The translations under genes were made by a program, and so were the position numbers. Shown here piece after piece: positions 56,213 to 64,000 of a stretch of DNA of 64,000 nucleotides. Location: the NCBI GenBank assembly GCA_021324265.1, contig JAJPJK010000001.1, positions 115,617-179,616 of the forward strand, in the 5' to 3' direction. This stretch comes from Thermoproteota archaeon. GTDB taxonomy: Archaea > Thermoproteota > Thermoprotei > Gearchaeales > Gearchaeaceae. Position 1 is the first letter of the stretch, and each line of letters opens with the position of its first letter. The notes below the pieces were generated by a model. The model did not search any database and was not told the origin of the DNA. It saw only the letters and a list, made by a program, of their open reading frames with translations.

Positions 56213-57469
56213 GTGTTTGAAGAATTAGGTCAGCCGAGGATAAACATAGGTACCTTAGGGCATGTTGATCATGGGAAAACCACACTTGTTCATTCTCTAA
56301 CAGGCACTTGGACATCACGTTATTCAGAAGAGATCAGAAGAGGAATGACGATAAAGTTAGGCTATGCAAATGCAGTGATCATGAAATGTCCGCGCTGTCT
56401 TCCTCCGGACTGCTATCAAACTTATGCGATGTCAAAGGGAGGTAAATGCATTTATTGTGGCGCTGATTTGATCCCTTTGAGGAAAGTTTCTTTTGTGGAT
56501 TCGCCAGGTCATGATATGCTTATTGCCACTATGCTTTCCGGTGCTGCAATTATGGATGCAGCAATCCTAGTAATTGATGCAACTGTTCCTTGTCCTCAGC
56601 CACAAACAAGGGAGCATTTGAAAGCACTTGAAATCATAGGATTGAAAAACATTGTGATTGTACAAAATAAGCTCGATGTAGTGACCAAGGATCGTGCGCT
56701 GGAAAATTATAAAGAGATAAAGGACATGATAAGTAGTACTTTCCTATCTAGCATAAACCCTCCAGTCATCCCAATTTCTGCGCTTCATAAAGCAAATCTA
56801 GATATACTTGTTGAGAGTTTCGAGGTATTTTTTCCAAATCCTCAAAAGGATGAGCAAGGAAATCCCTTAATCTATGCAGTAAGATCCTTTGATACAAATA
56901 AGCCTGGTACAAAGCTTAAAGATCTCCGTGGCGGTGTTATTGGAGGATCTATAATAAGAGGAAGGCTTAGAGTTGGAGATGAAATAGAGATTAAGCCAGG
57001 TTACAAAGTGAAGAAAGATGGCAAGATAACTTATGTACCACTGCAAACAAAAGTTGTTAGCCTTAAAAGTGAGGATTTAACTCTTAAGGAGGCAGTTGCT
57101 GGTGGTTTAATAGGAATAGAGACAGAGTTAGATCCTTCGATAACAAAAGGGGATCAATTGGTAGGTAATGTAATCGGCTTGGTTGGAAAAACTCCTCCTG
57201 TATGGAATTCTCTTAGGATCAACTTTAACCTCTTCGATATAGTTGTGGGAATAAAAGAGCCTATAAAAGTTGAACCCATGAAGATTAAGGAAGAACTTGT
57301 GCTTAACGTTGGTCCAGCTAGGACGGTGGGAATAGTAAGTGCAGTAAAGGGCGATATTATGACTGTAAATCTATCAATACCAGTTTGTGCAGAACTTAAA
57401 ACAAAGGTGGCTATAAGTAGAAAAGTAGCTGGTAAGTGGAGGCTAGTAGGTTACGGTGAAATTGTATGA
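56213..57469 (+). CDS. eif2g: Translation initiation factor aIF2 gamma
   Basis: INIGTLGHVDHGKTTLVHSLTGTWTSRYSEEIRRGMTIKLGYA; CPRC..C..CIYCG. Confidence 0.98.
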   Translation: MFEELGQPRINIGTLGHVDHGKTTLVHSLTGTWTSRYSEEIRRGMTIKLGYANAVIMKCPRCLPPDCYQTYAMSKGGKCIYCGADLIPLRKVSFVDSPGHDMLIATMLSGAAIMDAAILVIDATVPCPQPQTREHLKALEIIGLKNIVIVQNKLDVVTKDRALENYKEIKDMISSTFLSSINPPVIPISALHKANLDILVESFEVFFPNPQKDEQGNPLIYAVRSFDTNKPGTKLKDLRGGVIGGSIIRGRLRVGDEIEIKPGYKVKKDGKITYVPLQTKVVSLKSEDLTLKEAVAGGLIGIETELDPSITKGDQLVGNVIGLVGKTPPVWNSLRINFNLFDIVVGIKEPIKVEPMKIKEELVLNVGPARTVGIVSAVKGDIMTVNLSIPVCAELKTKVAISRKVAGKWRLVGYGEIV

Positions 57470-57837
57470 GATACATGTTCATCGATACAAGTTTCCTCAT
57501 ATCTGCAATAGATTTAGGGAAAGATTTGATCAGTATAGGTGAAAATTATATCGATGAAGCAATTATTCCTGCAACTTCGAAGCAAGTCTTGGATGAACTG
57601 GGCTTACTCGCAAGGGAGAATGATAAAAAAATCGAATTAGCGAAGAAAATAGCTTCTAGATTCAAGGTGTTTGAAGCCAGTTCTAGCAATGCAGATGATA
57701 GTCTTATAGAATTATGTATTGAAAAGAAGGGCATTTTGGCTACTGCTGATCTTGAACTTATGAACAAGGCTAGAGATAGAGGTATTCCAGTATTGTTTCT
57801 AAAAGCTAACAAAAAACTGGTATATTTTGAGCGTTAA
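57466..57837 (+). CDS. PIN-domain ribonuclease-like protein
   Basis: MFIDTSFLISAID; ADDSLIELCIEKKGILATADLELMNKARDRGIPVLFLK. Confidence 0.88.
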   Translation: MRYMFIDTSFLISAIDLGKDLISIGENYIDEAIIPATSKQVLDELGLLARENDKKIELAKKIASRFKVFEASSSNADDSLIELCIEKKGILATADLELMNKARDRGIPVLFLKANKKLVYFER

Positions 57838-57865
57838 TTATTTAAACTGATAACCTTTAAATATT

Positions 57866-57888
57866 AACTCACTTAACTAGAGTGAGTT
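57866..57888 (+). promoter_or_regulatory. 8-bp perfect inverted repeat between TATA-like element and rpoE start
   Basis: AACTCACT-taactag-AGTGAGTT, 3 nt before TTG start at 57892; TATA-like tttaaatatta just upstream. Confidence 0.5.
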
Positions 57889-57891
57889 GAA

Positions 57892-58455
57892 TTGTTTAGG
57901 CTAGTTTCCTCGCGTACTACGATAGCGATACCTCCGAACGTGTTGAAACCAAAATTAGATTTGAATAGAACACTCTTGGAACTGTCGAGAGAAGAATATG
58001 AGGATCGCTATATCGAAGGAGTAGGTTATATCATCGCAATCTTATCCGCTAAAGCACCACGCTACGCTGTTGTTTATCCGAGATCAGGAATTTTATACAG
58101 CGAGGTCGAACTCGAGATGCTTGTCTGGTATCCTGTAGTCAAGGAAGTCATATATGCTGAAGTCGCAGATGTTAGAGAGTTTGGGGTATTTCTGCAGATC
58201 GGCCCTATTGAGGGCTTGGTGCATATATCTCAGGTCTTAGATGATTTCGTTAGCTTTGATAAGAAGGGTTCTAGAATTGTAGCTAAGAAAACTAAAAGAG
58301 TTCTGACGAAGTATGATGATGTACGTGCTAGGATAATATCAGTTAGCACAGGTCAATCTGATTCCTTTAAGCTTGCTTTTACGATGAGGCAGCCTTTCCT
58401 AGGAAAGCTGGATTGGATCAAAGAAGATTTGGAAAAAATGAGCAAGAAGAAGTGA
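57892..58455 (+). CDS. rpoE: RNA polymerase subunit E (Rpo7, S1 domain)
   Basis: MFRLVSSRTTIAIPPNVLKPKLDL; VADVREFGVFLQIGPIEGLVHISQVLDDFVSFD. Confidence 0.96.
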   Translation: MFRLVSSRTTIAIPPNVLKPKLDLNRTLLELSREEYEDRYIEGVGYIIAILSAKAPRYAVVYPRSGILYSEVELEMLVWYPVVKEVIYAEVADVREFGVFLQIGPIEGLVHISQVLDDFVSFDKKGSRIVAKKTKRVLTKYDDVRARIISVSTGQSDSFKLAFTMRQPFLGKLDWIKEDLEKMSKKK

Positions 58456-58456
58456 T

Positions 58457-58666
58457 ATGGTAAGGAAAGCCAGCTACGGTTTCAAGGCATGTTTGAATTG
58501 TAAGATGCTTGTTGATAAAAGGGAAAAGGTTTGTCCTAACTGTGGCAATAAGGATTTTTCAGATGAATGGAGTGGAATGGTAATAATATTTAATGTCAAG
58601 GAATCCAATCTCGCAACAGTTCTAAACATCAAAAAAGAAGGAATGTATGCGATCAAGGTCAGATAA
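58457..58666 (+). CDS. spt4: Transcription elongation factor Spt4
   Basis: KACLNCKMLVDKREKVCPNCGNKDFSDEWSGMVIIFN. Confidence 0.96.
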   Translation: MVRKASYGFKACLNCKMLVDKREKVCPNCGNKDFSDEWSGMVIIFNVKESNLATVLNIKKEGMYAIKVR

Positions 58667-59225
58667 CTTATTAATACTGAAGAATCCGAGAAAAGAGAGG
58701 CTTTTCTATCTCAGCATGTCATCCAATTTTAGGAATTTAAGAAAAAAATTAAAAAAGCCCTTGGGCATGCTCATAGCAACTTCTCATCCAAAATCAACAG
58801 AGTATATTAAAGAATTGATACGAGTCTTGAAGCCAGAGAAGATAATAACCGTAGGTGATATCGTTACAAGTTATATGCTAAGTTCAGACATAAAGCCTGA
58901 TCTAGCAATAATAGATATGAAGGCTGAAAGGAAGCCTTTGGAAAGGCAAGATATCTTGAGTTTTTTTACCAAATTATTTGAAGTTGAAAATCCTCCAGGA
59001 ATGTTATCTTACGAAGCTCACAATAAGGTAAAGCTCGCACTTGAAAACAATAATTCATTACTTTTAGTTAGAGGAGAAGAAGATCTCTTAGTCCTTTCCG
59101 CAATCAAGGAAGCAAGAGAAAATTCTATTATCTTCTATGGAATGCCAAAGCTGGGCATCGTTGCAGTTTATTGCACAAAAAATAAAAAGAAGGCAATAAA
59201 TAAAATACTAACAAGGGAAAGCTAG
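58647..59225 (+). CDS. GTP-dependent dephospho-CoA kinase (DUF359)
   Basis: KIITVGDIVTSYMLSSDIKPDLAIIDMKAERKPL; position between Spt4 and S24e. Confidence 0.85.
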   Translation: MRSRSDNLLILKNPRKERLFYLSMSSNFRNLRKKLKKPLGMLIATSHPKSTEYIKELIRVLKPEKIITVGDIVTSYMLSSDIKPDLAIIDMKAERKPLERQDILSFFTKLFEVENPPGMLSYEAHNKVKLALENNNSLLLVRGEEDLLVLSAIKEARENSIIFYGMPKLGIVAVYCTKNKKKAINKILTRES

Positions 59226-59227
59226 AT

Positions 59228-59593
59228 ATGGAGACCAACAAAATAAATGTACTATACGAGTTCCATAATCCTTACTTGAATAGATCTGAATATCTAGTTG
59301 AATTTGATATAAATAAAGGCAAAATGCCTACAAGGAATGAGCTTAGGGATTTTTTTGCTAAACGTTTCAATTGTCCTCCTGAATTGATTGTAATTAAAAG
59401 CATGAAATCCACTTATGGAGGCCTAAAGGCGTATGCAGATATCAGAATTTACAACGATAAGGAAAGTATGAACGTTGAGCCACAGTATGTTTTATTAAGA
59501 CATTTAAGCAGAGAGGAAAGAAATAAGATTATTGAAGAAATGAAGAAGAAAAAGTTGGAGGCCAAGAAGAGTAAAGAGGTTTCTAAGAAATGA
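59228..59593 (+). CDS. rps24e: Ribosomal protein S24e
   Basis: YEFHNPYLNRSEYLVEFDINKGKMPTRNELRDFFAKRFNCPPELIVIKSMKSTYGG. Confidence 0.96.
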   Translation: METNKINVLYEFHNPYLNRSEYLVEFDINKGKMPTRNELRDFFAKRFNCPPELIVIKSMKSTYGGLKAYADIRIYNDKESMNVEPQYVLLRHLSREERNKIIEEMKKKKLEAKKSKEVSKK

Positions 59594-59754
59594 GCATCCA
59601 TAAGCTTTATGAAATAGATTATTCTTCAGGAAAGGTCAAGAGGAAAAACAAGCGTTGCCCTAGGTGCAATGTTTTTATGGCCAAACATAACGAGCCACCA
59701 AGATGGGCATGCGGTAAGTGTGGTTATACAGAGTTTATACCCGTTAAAAAGTAA
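59590..59754 (+). CDS. rps27ae: Ribosomal protein S27ae (below the length cut-off of the supplied ORF track)
   Basis: Manual translation MSIHKLYEIDYSSGKVKRKNKRCPRCNVFMAKHNEPPRWACGKCGYTEFIPVKK. Confidence 0.96.
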   Translation: MSIHKLYEIDYSSGKVKRKNKRCPRCNVFMAKHNEPPRWACGKCGYTEFIPVKK

Positions 59755-60740
59755 TGCATGTTCTTGGAATTGAGAGCACTGCACATACAATTGGTGCTTC
59801 TGTAGTATCTGAAAAAGGCATAATATCGAATGTAAATTCAGTTTATATACATCCAAAAGGTAGTGGAATTCACCCCAGGGAGGCAGCTATTCATCATAGT
59901 GAAGAAGGTCCTAAGGTTATAAAAGAAGCGCTCAGGAATGCTGGAATAGATATCAATGATTTAGATGCCATTGCAATTAGCTTGGGTCCAGGATTAGGGC
60001 CGTGTTTAAGAGTTGGTGCTACATTAGCGAGATATCTCTCTTTGAAGTTTTCAAAGCCGCTTGTCCCGGTGAACCATGCAGTAGCGCATATTGAAATTGC
60101 TCGCTTTGCTTGTAAAGCTAGCGATCCTCTGGTTGTTTATATTGCTGGAGGAAATACTATAATCTCTACGCTTGTAGATGGAAGATATAGGATATTTGGA
60201 GAGACACAAGATATTGCCATAGGTAATGCCATCGATTATTTCGGTCGTGTTATAGGTGTGGACTATCCTGAACTTATCAATGTGGAAAAGCTTGCAATGG
60301 AGGGTAAAGAGATATATGAATTACCTCTTCCAGTTAAAGGTCAGGATGTATCATATTCTGGGCTACTCACCGCTGCTCTTAAACTTGTTAAAGAGGGCAA
60401 AAAACTCGAAGATGTATGTCTTAGCTTCATTGAACATGTATACGCTACGCTATGCGAATCTGTCGAAAGAGCTTTAGCTTATACCGGTAAAAAGGAGCTT
60501 TTGCTTACAGGTGGTACAGCGAGATCGCTCATCCTAAAGGAAAAGCTGAAATATGTAGCTCAAGAACATGATGCAAGCTTTGCAGTTGTGCCTGCAGAAT
60601 ATGCAGGAGATAATGGGGCTATGATAGCATATACGGGCTTTCTTGCATTTAAGTCGGGAGTTAGAATTAATGTTGAAGAAAGCTATGTTAAGCCTATGTG
60701 GAGAATAGATGAAGTCGATATAATTTGGCATACGAATTGA
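59754..60740 (+). CDS. kae1: tRNA N6-threonylcarbamoyladenosine synthase Kae1 (KEOPS)
   Basis: MHVLGIESTAHTIGASVV; HPREAAIHHSE; NHAVAHIEIAR; VVYIAGGNTII. Confidence 0.98.
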   Translation: MHVLGIESTAHTIGASVVSEKGIISNVNSVYIHPKGSGIHPREAAIHHSEEGPKVIKEALRNAGIDINDLDAIAISLGPGLGPCLRVGATLARYLSLKFSKPLVPVNHAVAHIEIARFACKASDPLVVYIAGGNTIISTLVDGRYRIFGETQDIAIGNAIDYFGRVIGVDYPELINVEKLAMEGKEIYELPLPVKGQDVSYSGLLTAALKLVKEGKKLEDVCLSFIEHVYATLCESVERALAYTGKKELLLTGGTARSLILKEKLKYVAQEHDASFAVVPAEYAGDNGAMIAYTGFLAFKSGVRINVEESYVKPMWRIDEVDIIWHTN

Positions 60741-61381
60741 TCGAACTTCTGAGCAAGGGGGCTGAGGCAGAGATATGGAAAGGTAAGTGGCTTGATTTGG
60801 AGGCAGTATTTAAGGTTAGGAAATCAAAGCCATGGCGTCATCCTAGACTCGATAAAATGATATTAGAGACTAGAACAGTGAAAGAGGCGAAAATTATGTA
60901 TGATGCTTTTAACGCAGGCATAGATGTGCCTTACATTTTCGATATAGATTTGCAGAGATATACGATCGTCATGGAATATGTTAGAGGTGTAACGCTAAAG
61001 AATGTGCTGAATAAAAAAGAAGATAAAGTTTATGAATTGTGCGAAGAACTAGGTAAGATCGCTGCGAAGCTACATATGAGATCTATAGTTCATGGGGATT
61101 TAACTCCTGCGAATGTAATAATAAGGGAAAATGGGAAGTTATGTCTTATTGATTTTGGTCTCGCCAATTTCAGCAATAGAATAGAAGATATGGGTGTGGA
61201 TTTGCATTTGTTTTTAAGGGCTCTTGAAAGCAGCTTTGCTCTCATTGCAGAGAAATGCTTTGATAGCTTTGTGAGAGGTTATGCAATTATGGATGGTTAC
61301 AAAGCAGTTCTTGAAAAGGTTAAGGAGATAAGGAGGAGAGGGAGGTATGTTTTAGAGCGAAGATTGGTTGCCAAGCTTTGA
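60725..61381 (+). CDS. bud32: Bud32 atypical kinase (KEOPS)
   Basis: LLSKGAEAEIWKG; VKVRKSKPWRHPRLDKMI-like; IVHGDLTPANVIIRENGKLCLIDFGLA. Confidence 0.97.
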   Translation: MAYELIELLSKGAEAEIWKGKWLDLEAVFKVRKSKPWRHPRLDKMILETRTVKEAKIMYDAFNAGIDVPYIFDIDLQRYTIVMEYVRGVTLKNVLNKKEDKVYELCEELGKIAAKLHMRSIVHGDLTPANVIIRENGKLCLIDFGLANFSNRIEDMGVDLHLFLRALESSFALIAEKCFDSFVRGYAIMDGYKAVLEKVKEIRRRGRYVLERRLVAKL

Positions 61382-61921
61382 ATACCATTGGGCGAACTTC
61401 AAGGTAGCGATTCCTCTATGAGAATATTTATTCTTTTCCTCGCTTTGCATTTCACCAAAAGTTTTCTTTGAATTATTTGGAATGAAAATTGGGTCAAAAC
61501 CCCATCCATTACCTCTTATCTCTCTGGATATTTCTCCTTTAATCTCTCCCACAAATGTCTCTTCAAATTTATCATCCTTGTATACTATCACAGCTTTGAA
61601 TGTAGCAGTTCTTTCCTTTTCATCATACATTAACCTCAAGATTCCCTCATTGCCTATTGTTTTATTGACATAAGAGGAATAGGGGCCTGGAAATCCATTT
61701 AAAGCTTTTATAAAGAGTCCTGAGTCTTCGACGATTAATGGTTTCCTTATTTCTTTGTAGGCGTTTCTTGCATAATTAAGTGCTATTTCCTCTATTTTTT
61801 CTGACTGTATTTCGAATAAGTCCAAATCGAGCATTTCAAGTTCAATCCCGTATTCTATGAGGATCAGACTCATTTCCTTGAATTTGTTTGTATTCCCAGT
61901 TATGAGTGTGACTTTTTTCAT
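61352..61921 (-). CDS. XTP/dITP pyrophosphatase (Ham1/RdgB family)
   Basis: LITGNTNKFKEM; VEDSGLFIKALNGFPGPYSSYVNKTIGNEGIL; SHRGIALKKF-like SHRGIATLKFAQW. Confidence 0.96.
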   Translation of the reverse strand: MKKVTLITGNTNKFKEMSLILIEYGIELEMLDLDLFEIQSEKIEEIALNYARNAYKEIRKPLIVEDSGLFIKALNGFPGPYSSYVNKTIGNEGILRLMYDEKERTATFKAVIVYKDDKFEETFVGEIKGEISREIRGNGWGFDPIFIPNNSKKTFGEMQSEEKNKYSHRGIATLKFAQWYSKLGNQSSL

Positions 61922-61954
61922 AAGTTTATAAATGGGTATAATTTTATTTCAACT

Positions 61955-62395
61955 ATGCGGCGAGGTCGTGAGAAGGGAAAGACTCATTCAACTAGACCAT
62001 CAACTCGTGATGAGGCTCTTATTAGTGAACTTGATCAAGAGGCAATAAAAAATAGAATAATAGATTTAGCAAAAAAAGGAATTCCTCCCTCTAGGATTGG
62101 CATTATACTTAGAGATGAGGAAGGAGTCCCATTGGTGAAGCATGTTTTTGGAAAGAAACTAGTTTCTCTTTTAAAGGAATGGGGTTATGCTCCACAAATC
62201 CCTGAAGATCTTCAAAATTTAATTGATAGGGCTAACAACACAATAGAACATCTGAAAGAACATCCAAAGGACTATAGAGCTAAGAGAGGGCTTGAGGAAA
62301 TCATTTCAAAGATCAATAGATTGAGTAAGTATTATAAGCGAAATGGCTACTTACCTGAGAACTGGGAACATGGAATCAAGATCCCTAAGACATAA
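61955..62395 (+). CDS. rps15: Ribosomal protein S15
   Basis: LAKKGIPPSRIGIILRDEEGVPLVKHVFGKKL; IEHLKEHPKDYRAKRGLEEIISKINRLSKYYKRNGYLP. Confidence 0.97.
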   Translation: MRRGREKGKTHSTRPSTRDEALISELDQEAIKNRIIDLAKKGIPPSRIGIILRDEEGVPLVKHVFGKKLVSLLKEWGYAPQIPEDLQNLIDRANNTIEHLKEHPKDYRAKRGLEEIISKINRLSKYYKRNGYLPENWEHGIKIPKT

Positions 62396-63733
62396 ATGTC
62401 CTATGAATTTGAAAGTAAATTAGAAAATTTCACTAAATTTTTCGACGAGGATTTTCTTCCTTTCCTTTTGGTGGGTCATTATGACGCTGACGGCCTGATC
62501 TCTTTATCTATAATTGCCAAGCTACTTTATATCAAAAAAATACCCTTCATTTTCAGAATATCAGAAGTATTGAATGCAAACGAGATCAAAGAATCTGCAT
62601 TTTATAAGATTATTATAGTTGATTTTCAGATAACTGAAGAGATCTCAAAAATAGGTGAAGAAAAGCGAATACTTGTTATTGATCATCACCCGATAAGAGG
62701 CGATGCTGAGAGATTGATGGTAATTCATCCGGTAGTGCTCGGAATAAATGACGATGTTTCTTCATGTTCATCGACTTTGTCATATTTGCTTGCAAGGTGC
62801 ATTGATGATTCTTTTATAGAACTTTCTCCTCTTGCTATAGCAGGAGCTCTCGAAGATAGACTGGATAGGGAGGATAAAAGGGGGTTTCGAGGAATAAATA
62901 AAATCGTTTTAGAAGAAGCTGAGGAGGTTGGATTAATTAATAAAGAAGAGGGCTTGATATGCTACGGTGATTTTTCCGAAACACTTCCTGATGTTTTAGC
63001 TCATTCATTTGAACCATTCTTCCCCAATTTGTTTTCTTCTCGTGAAAGCGCGCTGGAATATCTAAAAGGTTGCGATATAGCAAACGATCTCTTAGATAAA
63101 CCCCTTAACGAAATACAAAAAGAACAGCAAGCTGAGATAGGTAAAAAGCTCGCTAAACGTATGCTCAAAGAAGGTTTTAGAGCATCGATAATAGAGAAAA
63201 TTTATGGTTACAATTATAGTACGAGCATGCATAGTAAGTATAGGAATCTAAGATTCATAGCTAAATCAATTGATTTTATTGCAAGATCCATGAATTATGG
63301 TGAGTTCATAGATGTTCTTTTCAAAGATAGACTCCATCATTTTTCCTTCGAAAAGTACTTCAATGAATACATCAATGTTATAGACAAGATATTACTTCGA
63401 TCGATGCGTGAAAAAAGGAAAAAAGAGTACAAGAAGCTTTACTTCTTATCCTTTGAAGGCAAGATAGACCGTTATGTTGGCAGCTTTGCGAATTTACTTT
63501 CCTCATCTAACATAAACAAACCGGTCATCGTGATTGCTTCAGAATTCGGTAAGGACATGTATAAGCTCTCTCTTAGGTCAAATAATTCAATAGATGCAGA
63601 TTTGGGCTCATTGGCTTCGATTATATCCAAGAAGCTTAATGGAAGTGGTGGAGGACATAAGCATGCTTCAGGCGCAATAGTGCCAAAAGAAAATCTAAAT
63701 GCTTTCTTAGAAGAGCTTGATGCTTCTTTATGA
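62396..63733 (+). CDS. DHH/RecJ-like phosphoesterase
   Basis: HYDADGLISLSIIAKLL; IDHHPI; C-terminal GSGGGHKHASGAIVP DHHA1. Confidence 0.94.
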   Translation: MSYEFESKLENFTKFFDEDFLPFLLVGHYDADGLISLSIIAKLLYIKKIPFIFRISEVLNANEIKESAFYKIIIVDFQITEEISKIGEEKRILVIDHHPIRGDAERLMVIHPVVLGINDDVSSCSSTLSYLLARCIDDSFIELSPLAIAGALEDRLDREDKRGFRGINKIVLEEAEEVGLINKEEGLICYGDFSETLPDVLAHSFEPFFPNLFSSRESALEYLKGCDIANDLLDKPLNEIQKEQQAEIGKKLAKRMLKEGFRASIIEKIYGYNYSTSMHSKYRNLRFIAKSIDFIARSMNYGEFIDVLFKDRLHHFSFEKYFNEYINVIDKILLRSMREKRKKEYKKLYFLSFEGKIDRYVGSFANLLSSSNINKPVIVIASEFGKDMYKLSLRSNNSIDADLGSLASIISKKLNGSGGGHKHASGAIVPKENLNAFLEELDASL

Positions 63734-63951
63734 AATTGAGTCTAAGAATTTCCTGTTCAAGTAAGGAGGAAGCAGCCTATATTTTTAATGCGCTTAATCC
63801 TGATAATAGAAATGTACCTAAGGATCTTAAACTGGAACTAGATATTCAGGAAGATGAAATCTTGATAGTTTTAGAAAGTGAAAACCTTAGAAGAGTTAGA
63901 TCTACAGTTGATGAGATCCTATCTTTAATCTCCTCAATGGAAAAACTTTAA
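63730..63951 (+). CDS. KEOPS subunit Pcc1-like protein (second copy)
   Basis: ISCSSKEEAAYIFNALNPDNRNVP...VLESENLRRVRSTVDEILSLIS. Confidence 0.82.
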   Translation: MKLSLRISCSSKEEAAYIFNALNPDNRNVPKDLKLELDIQEDEILIVLESENLRRVRSTVDEILSLISSMEKL

Positions 63952-63977
63952 AATGTTGCAATTAGATAAGTGAAGGT

Positions 63978-64000
63978 ATGAGTGTAAAGGCAATAAGAAA
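63978..64000 (+). CDS. Start of next CDS, possibly ribosomal protein S3ae; truncated by window end
   Basis: ATG AGT GTA AAG GCA ATA AGA ...; S3ae commonly follows S15-RecJ-Pcc1 in archaea. Confidence 0.35.

Noticed and set aside
1-64000. CRISPR arrays, IS elements, integrases, toxin-antitoxin or defence islands
   Set aside because: No regularly spaced repeats or transposase/Cas-like ORFs seen; the PIN protein at 57466 is the conserved aIF2gamma-linked type, not paired with an antitoxin

Overview
This 64 kb window is archaeal, AT-rich, gene-dense and almost entirely housekeeping. It carries a near-complete TACK-type set of informational operons: RNase P/exosome/proteasome/SBDS; aIF2beta-Nmd3-aIF1A-Rio1-Dim2-TopoVI; L18e-L13-S9-RpoN-enolase-S2; L7Ae-S28e-L24e-aIF5B-S6e-aIF2gamma-RpoE-Spt4-S24e-S27ae-KEOPS-S15. 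It also holds isoprenoid-lipid genes, a glycine cleavage locus, split GMP synthase, an archaeal cytochrome b/Rieske locus with heme O synthase, an ECF-type ABC module and two tRNA genes (Asn-GTT, Gln-TTG). I saw no CRISPR array, IS element, prophage, rRNA or integrase. The lineage is probably a TACK, likely thermophilic and O2-respiring archaeon, but I cannot fix it from this window. The most notable item is the 554-aa membrane protein at 16747..18411(-). By motif-level comparison from memory it looks like an archaeal homologue of ribophorin I/Ost1, a non-catalytic subunit of the eukaryotic oligosaccharyltransferase. Other items worth a second look are a cytochrome b in which the second helix-D haem-ligand histidine appears to be lysine, a nucleotidyltransferase-cupin fusion, a compact PLP-site glucan phosphorylase-like enzyme, a tRNA-Gln with a tandemly duplicated 5' acceptor strand, a stand-alone ATP-cone protein, two Pcc1-like genes, and an inverted repeat in the rpoE promoter region. 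All homology calls are from reading sequence without database searches.
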